Source: Setophaga petechia
Lineage: Eukaryota > Chordata > Aves > Passeriformes > Parulidae
Length of the DNA stretch: 64,000 nucleotides
Direction of reading: 5' to 3'
Assembly: GCA_024362935.1 (NCBI GenBank)
Contig: JANCRA010000001.1
Coordinates: forward strand, 49,015,501 to 49,079,500
Part shown: piece by piece, positions 58,371 through 64,000 of the stretch
How the letters are laid out: each line of letters starts with the position of its first letter
Numbering within the stretch: position 1 is the first letter of the stretch
Notes under the pieces: model-generated
What the model was told of the DNA's origin: nothing
The model's input: the letters and a program-made list of their open reading frames with translations, nothing else
Databases searched by the model: none
Translations under genes and position numbers: made by a program

Positions 58371-59595
58371 ATTCCTCTGTGGTGTGGTGTGTCTTCAAAA
58401 AAGCGTTAAGCTAAGTCCAGCAAGGTGTTCCTAACCAAAAATGAATTTTTAAAAAATTAAATTCTGGCTTTCTACTCTTAAATAGTCTCATGAATTAATA
58501 AAAGGTTCCATACAGGCATATCTATAAATAATGGATGACCATTTTGCTGTTTTATTGGGAATTACCTTTCTATACATTGCAGCATTTGGCTCTAGGGAAA
58601 TACCACTGTCTGTATTAAATGCCCCTCCAAGATCATGAGAATTATACAATTCAATCTTTTTGGTTTAAAAATCGTTATCAACTTCTTTCCTTTGAAGACT
58701 ATGTTGCCTTAGGATTGTCTCAATTTACTAGTGAGGAATACAAGGTATAAGATATCTATTAAAGGAGTGGAAAATATGATTTATTGGGAGATTGAAGACC
58801 TCCCAGTTTTCAGGTTAAGGTGATTTGGTTGCACCCTTGAGTACTTCTGGGGGAACAGGAATTTGGTGACAGATTGCTCTTCAGTTGATTTAACTCAGGC
58901 CATTACACTATCCTGTGGTGTCTTATAATGAGGGGAGCCTGGGTAAAATCAGATGTCCCTTTTTAAAATGGGATAGCTGCTAACCAGTCACACAGTTCCC
59001 AAGGACTATCATCATCTTTATGTTCCTGCTGATGTCTAAATACAGAGTGAATTGTTATTTTCCATGAAGCTATACTCTCTTTCATAGAATTACATCCAAA
59101 GTCAGGCAGTTCAGTGGCCTGCGTAATCCAAGGAATCCTGTGGGCTGCAAGCACTGTGATTCCTGTCTGTGTGTGGAGCCTAAACATTCTCACTTGGATT
59201 CAGATTTTCATACTGGTCTGGGCCACCTCCCATTATAAAAAAATGTTCTTCACTAGAATTGTGATTTCAATTCATTCCTATTCCTGAAAACAGTAAAAAT
59301 CATGGAGATAACTAAAAGCCTTGTCAGCTGATTATCCACTGACAGAGGGCTTCTATCTACCACCAAAGCCCACCTTTTTCATAAATGGGGATGTCTAAGT
59401 TCCTCTCCATGTCACTTTCTGATCTCCTCCTAAAGGTCAGATAAAAATGAACAAATGTAGGCAGATAAAGTTGAATGTGAAGGGGTCTGAGGTTTTTTGC
59501 CAATCCTGTGATTGACAGCAAAGGCCTTGCACAGTGACAATGTCACTTGAGAGACCCTACCCTTTTTTTCCCAGGTTTTCTGCAGTCTCTGGTGT

Positions 59596-59617
59596 CACAG
59601 GGGGACAGCCCCCTGTG
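59596..59617. repeat. Perfect hairpin, 9-bp GC-rich stem, 4-nt loop
   Basis: CACAGGGGG-ACAG-CCCCCTGTG. Strong predicted stem, 52 bp from the palindrome at 59,670. Confidence 0.85.
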
Positions 59618-59669
59618 GTAATGCCAGGCTCCTCACTGTCAGGGGGCTAAGACCTGGACTAATTCATTG

Positions 59670-59695
59670 CGGTGCAGTTTAATTAAACTGCACCG
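59670..59695. repeat. 26-bp perfect palindrome
   Basis: CGGTGCAGTTTAA followed directly by its reverse complement, with centre TTTAATTAAA. No spacer and no mismatch. Not part of a recognised mobile element. Confidence 0.9.
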
Positions 59696-60689
59696 GAGTT
59701 GTTTCCCTGGTAAAATAAGTGTGGGAAGAGAATGTGTGTCAAAAGAGACATGCCTCTTACTGTGTGTGCTTTATTGTTACACCACAGCTAATATATTGTG
59801 GGAATTCCCATGGAGTCAATGATAAACTATATTATCAAGCTCCATAAAATAGGCATTCTACTAGTGAGGGTTACTGTAGCCTACAATTCCATTAATCCTC
59901 CTAATTTATTATATTATAGCTGTATGTGAGGTCTCATAAATTTATTATACCCCTTTCATCTTGATAAAAATGCTTGTTTCTCCTCTCAAATAAAAACCCT
60001 TATTATTTGTTGTGTCTGTCTCTAAAAAATAAATGTATCAGCCCCTTGCAAGAAAATGTGATTATTGACTGAGAAATGTAAACTGCACTTGACATGTCTT
60101 CTGCCATAAAATTAAAGAATTTTATTAAACCTTGCTTTCTGAGGACAAAAAACAGTATATGAAGGCCCATTGAATTTTTATTTGCTTTTGCTTTAGAGCA
60201 TTGCATTGTCTTGTATATAAATATATATATATCTTTACAAGGTTTTGTAATTTAAAGCCACAGAACCTGCATCTGTCAGCTTTGCCTTTTATGAAGAAGG
60301 CAATTTTCTGAGACTCAACATTACATGTCTCTTGGAAATTCACCTGGGTGGCAAATAAAATCATTCCCTCTTTTAGGGCATTTCTCATGAGTAGAATGTT
60401 TGTTGATAGGTTATGTTGCAGTAATCTATACTGAAACATTTACTATTTGGTAATACATGTTGGGTAAGTATAGATGATGAAAATAGCAAACTTTTCCCTG
60501 GGAGCTTGTGTCCCTGGAGGGGGTCAGAGTGGCCTCTCTCTTTCACTGGGACTCAGTGGGTGGAATAGAAATTTTGCTTCAGCCACCGTCTAAAAAGAAG
60601 AAGTCCTCTATCATGGTTCAAAGCAAAATACAAGCCATCAGTGGAGTCTCACAATGAGCAATATCAGGTTGGGATGGGGAGCACAGAAA

Positions 60690-60760
60690 AGGCTGTGCTG
60701 ATTCAGTCCAAGGGCCCCTCTGGGCCATGTCTCTGACAGTGGCCAGAAGCAGGTGCCTGA
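60690..60760 (+). repeat. Possible ancient interspersed repeat
   Basis: CAGTCCAAGGGCCCCTCTGG then GACAGTGGCCAGAAGCAGGT resembles a widespread sauropsid repeat segment that I recall only loosely. Short and diverged. Confidence 0.35.
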
Positions 60761-63700
60761 CTGAGAAAAGGGCAAGGCAAAGGCCCCTCCCAGCTACTGT
60801 CTCAAGAAATCTGAGCTGAAAGCAGCCTGAGAGTGATGTGGTTTGTCTTATCTGCTAATCCACCATGGAACTGTCGTTTGAACATTTCATTCTCCTCTTG
60901 AACCCATGCAAAATTTTTAAAATGCGCAACATCCCTTAACAAGGAGCTCCACAAACCTCCTTCAAACCAGGATGAAAAAATCATCTCCCTGCACTCATTT
61001 TTACCCTGGTTCTTCCTAGATTTTATGTTAGATGAAGCAACAAACAGCACATCCCTGTCCATTGCCTCCATGCTGCTCCTGACTTTGTTGATCTCTATTG
61101 TCCTCCCACTACATCCCCTCTGTTGTGAGCCTGCTCAGTCATTCCTCATACAGAAGCCACTCCTTGAACACCTACATTTTAAGGACAGGATTCCCTCAGC
61201 CTCCTGTGTCTTTGTTCCTTTTTTGGATTTTACTTCCAGTTATCAAATTACAAGGTTTGTTATGCCATGAAAATCCTCTAATCCATCTCTCCCTGTAAAT
61301 TGAGTGCTAGAAAATCTGCAATGCTCGTAGGAGTTCTTTACCCTGGATACAGTTCACTATCAGGGAACAGTACCAAAATATGGTGCCAAATCCCAGTTCA
61401 AAAGCTTGAAGCACAAAGAAATGATGCTGGAATCCTACTGAATAGGAGACTTCCAATACATGGAATAGGGTAGTCTAAATGAATGAGCCAAATGCAAATT
61501 TCCCCCAGGCCCCATTACAACAAGTGTTAAAACTAGCATGTCATGTGTATCTATAAGCTGTGAAAATTTGCTAGTGCTAAAGATTACTTTTAAACATAAA
61601 CAAAAAGGCTGAGTGAAAATTTTTGAAATTTTGTGATATGGTCTTGAAGGAGGAATGAGGGAAGGGTAAGAAGATGAAGAAATCCTCTAAGCAGAAACTA
61701 TTGTGGAAGAAGATTCAGTGATACCTCAAAAGCCACCTAATTTTCTCTTTCAACACATTTTCCTGTCCCAAGTTAGAAAAAGTCTATTATTCAAAAAAAA
61801 GAGAAGCTGTTAGAAGTGCCTGCTTTGGTACAAATAACCACAATTCAAGGAATGAACATGAAGCAAATTGTTTCTTTGGGGAACCAGGAAAAAAAAGCAT
61901 TATTTTCCAAACAGCCTGAAAAATAACAACTGGCAGGTATAAAAAAAATAAATAATAAATTACAGGTATTTCCCAAGAATGCCTGTTCTAAAATACTTGG
62001 GGAAGAAAATGATAGATTTTAAACTGTATAAAGAGTTTAACAGCGCAAGTCTGGGTAATTAGTGACAACAGAAATGAGGCTGAGAGAGCAGGATCTGGTA
62101 TCCATGCTGGTGCTTACTGGGCTGTGTGTATGGGAGATGGGAGTTGGGAAGAGCTCCTGTTCCTCAAAAGAACTGATAGGCTTTTGTCATAGTGGGGGAA
62201 AAATTCTTTTCCCCTCAAGCTGTTTAGAAGAGTCTGATGAGAGCTGCTTTCTATAAATCTTAATGTAAGGCCTCAATGTGGAATGTGCAAATCCAAGGCA
62301 GGGCTCAATCATTTCTATACCAATTTGTACTACAGAGCACATTTGGACAACACTACTAAAAGTATCAATTGTGGGACTTTCTTGGCAGTAACAGAAATAA
62401 AAATCTGCTCCGTATCATAAAATTTGCTTCTCTCCACTGCAGCCACTAAACTGCACCAGAGTGCACTTAAGGACTTTTAGCTGTCTTGAAATAACATCAT
62501 GTTTGGTAGGGAATGAGCTCCCAACTGGTGTCGCTTCCTGGGGTGGCCAGACTGTTCTGTGTCTAAAAGTTTCTGATCTCATAACAGAATAAAGAACTTA
62601 TACATATTAAGCCAAGAATATATCAGTACATTTAAACTCTTGGGCCACATTTCTGTCCTAGTTCTGAAACCATCATGAGATGTACCTTCCACAGCTGCCT
62701 TAGGCACCAAAGGTTAGAGAAATAGTTGTGGAAACCTGAAGCATATCATAGGCAGGCTGTGCCATGACATGTGATATCCTTTACCTCAATTCAGCTCTGT
62801 TGTTAGAACTTCAACAAAAATTGTAAATCTAAAGAAGACTGAGATTTTAAGCAGAAAGCTAGTATATCCTGGGACAGTGCTTTGTAGAGAAATTCACTGT
62901 TGAAGTAGCAAGATTTCACACACTCTTCTGCCCTTGACCCTTTCCTTTGTGTCAAAAAATGGTCTTTGTTCTTCCAATAAATACACTGCTTGTGATGATT
63001 TTATTGTGCTAAGTTGTTTTCTCAATTAAGGAAATCCTCCTCCATGTTGAGTATGGATTTCTACCTGCCAGTAGGTTTGTTTCCTACCTAAAGATGCCTG
63101 TTTTTTAAAATGCACGTATCCATATCCTGCTTGTAGTGACCAAAAAAAACCCAAAAAACCAAAACTCTATGAGCTGGCAATGTGAGACAGTCTCTCACAG
63201 TCTCTCATGTCACACATTCTAGACTGTATAAAATGATTCTTTAACACTGGACAGTCTTCAAAAGCTATTCTTTATGCCACAGTCTTAAATTTATAGTCAG
63301 TCCTATTTTCAGTATTTCACTTAGTCACATTTAGGAGCTAGGCGCTAAAGACAACAAAAATCTTTAAGCCTCTTCACAACTGGTATCCTCAAACATGAGC
63401 AAATTTGTTCTGCAGTGTTAAAATTATGCATTTCATGTAGGAAATTGATCCATCAGAATTACAACATTGGAGGTGTGCTTCAAAATCAGCTTAGTGCAAT
63501 TACCATTAACACAGCCACAGTTTATGACTATCACCTTAACAGTCTTTTAAGCAGTAGGTATTTGCCATCCAGTTGGAGGATGTGTCACTGCTTTCACAAA
63601 GAACATTTACTGCCTGTACGGTTTTTTTATTTCTCATTTTTGAGCTATGTGAAATTTAATTCTAGATTTTGACTAGACAAAGTCTGGTACTTGAGACAGA

Positions 63701-64000
63701 AGGAACATGGACCTGAATATAACATTTTATCCCACTTACCCTTTATTAGCAAGATGCTAATAAAATTAACACTGCCTGTTATCAATGGGCATTGCCTGAT
63801 TTTTGTGATTTGCATTGCTCGAGTGCTTTGAGACACCTGTGTGACCATCACTGTATAGTGGCAGAGGAAATGGTCTTCACATAAATTGAGGCTTTGCATT
63901 TTTCTGCCTTAATACAAGAGTGATTCAGCAAATAGAAAATTAAAGGCTGGAGAAGTGCACGCTCACTGACCTGCCTTGCCTAACACTCCATCAGTCAGTC

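Larger units (their letters stand above)
52907..64000. other. Intergenic interval D
   Basis: No coding gene recognised up to the right edge. Contains an isolated CpG island (55,525-55,730), a homeodomain-type motif cluster (58,341-58,370), a hairpin and a palindrome (59,596-59,695) and a possible ancient interspersed repeat near 60,690-60,760. Otherwise AT-rich and repeat-poor. Confidence 0.7.

Noticed and set aside
52907..64000. Expected neighbour ATOH1
   Set aside because: No bHLH-coding frame is present. Synteny suggests it may lie further right, but it is not in the window.

Overview
The window is vertebrate nuclear DNA, almost certainly from a bird. It has low gene density, long AT-rich introns, CpG depletion outside two islands, several CR1 LINE fragments and two LTR-type retroelement pieces of avian style. 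It contains one recognisable protein-coding gene, SMARCAD1, a SNF2-family chromatin remodeller, on the minus strand. Its 5' half fills positions 1 to about 33,470, and its 3' half lies beyond the left edge.

I rebuilt the gene exon by exon from homology, splice sites and reading phase. There is an inferred noncoding exon 1 in a CpG island, the ATG-containing exon 2 at 32,867-33,078, and 14 further coding exons down to 273-408. All junctions have GT-AG boundaries and compatible phases. The pieces add to 1,935 nt, or 645 codons, with no stop. The Walker A lysine falls at residue 525 (human K528). The visible protein holds the N-terminal NLDRFRFE motif, two CUE domains, an acidic/basic linker and the first half of the SNF2 ATPase lobe through the DEGH box. 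Exon 4 is a predicted 17-nt microexon, needed to keep the frame.

The CpG island (about 32,880-33,680) carries a consensus CRE next to a CCAAT box and a G-quadruplex motif. To its right, 33.7-64 kb is a gene-poor intergenic interval. In other amniotes the SMARCAD1 upstream side faces ATOH1, but ATOH1 itself is not in the window. The interval holds three CR1 copies (33.8-34.6, 40.5-41.7, 45.2-45.8 kb), a TA/TG microsatellite (38.1 kb), a solo LTR with a 5-bp target-site duplication (52.36-52.90 kb), a small isolated CpG island (55.5 kb), and several palindromes or motif clusters that may be cis-regulatory.

I found no CRISPR, operon, toxin or other unusual multigene system. The more interesting items are the microexon, a tandem acceptor at exon 10, a 26-bp direct repeat 900 bp apart in intron 9 that looks like a splice acceptor on the gene strand, an X-box-like palindrome at 37.67 kb, and a palindrome/hairpin pair at 59.6 kb.
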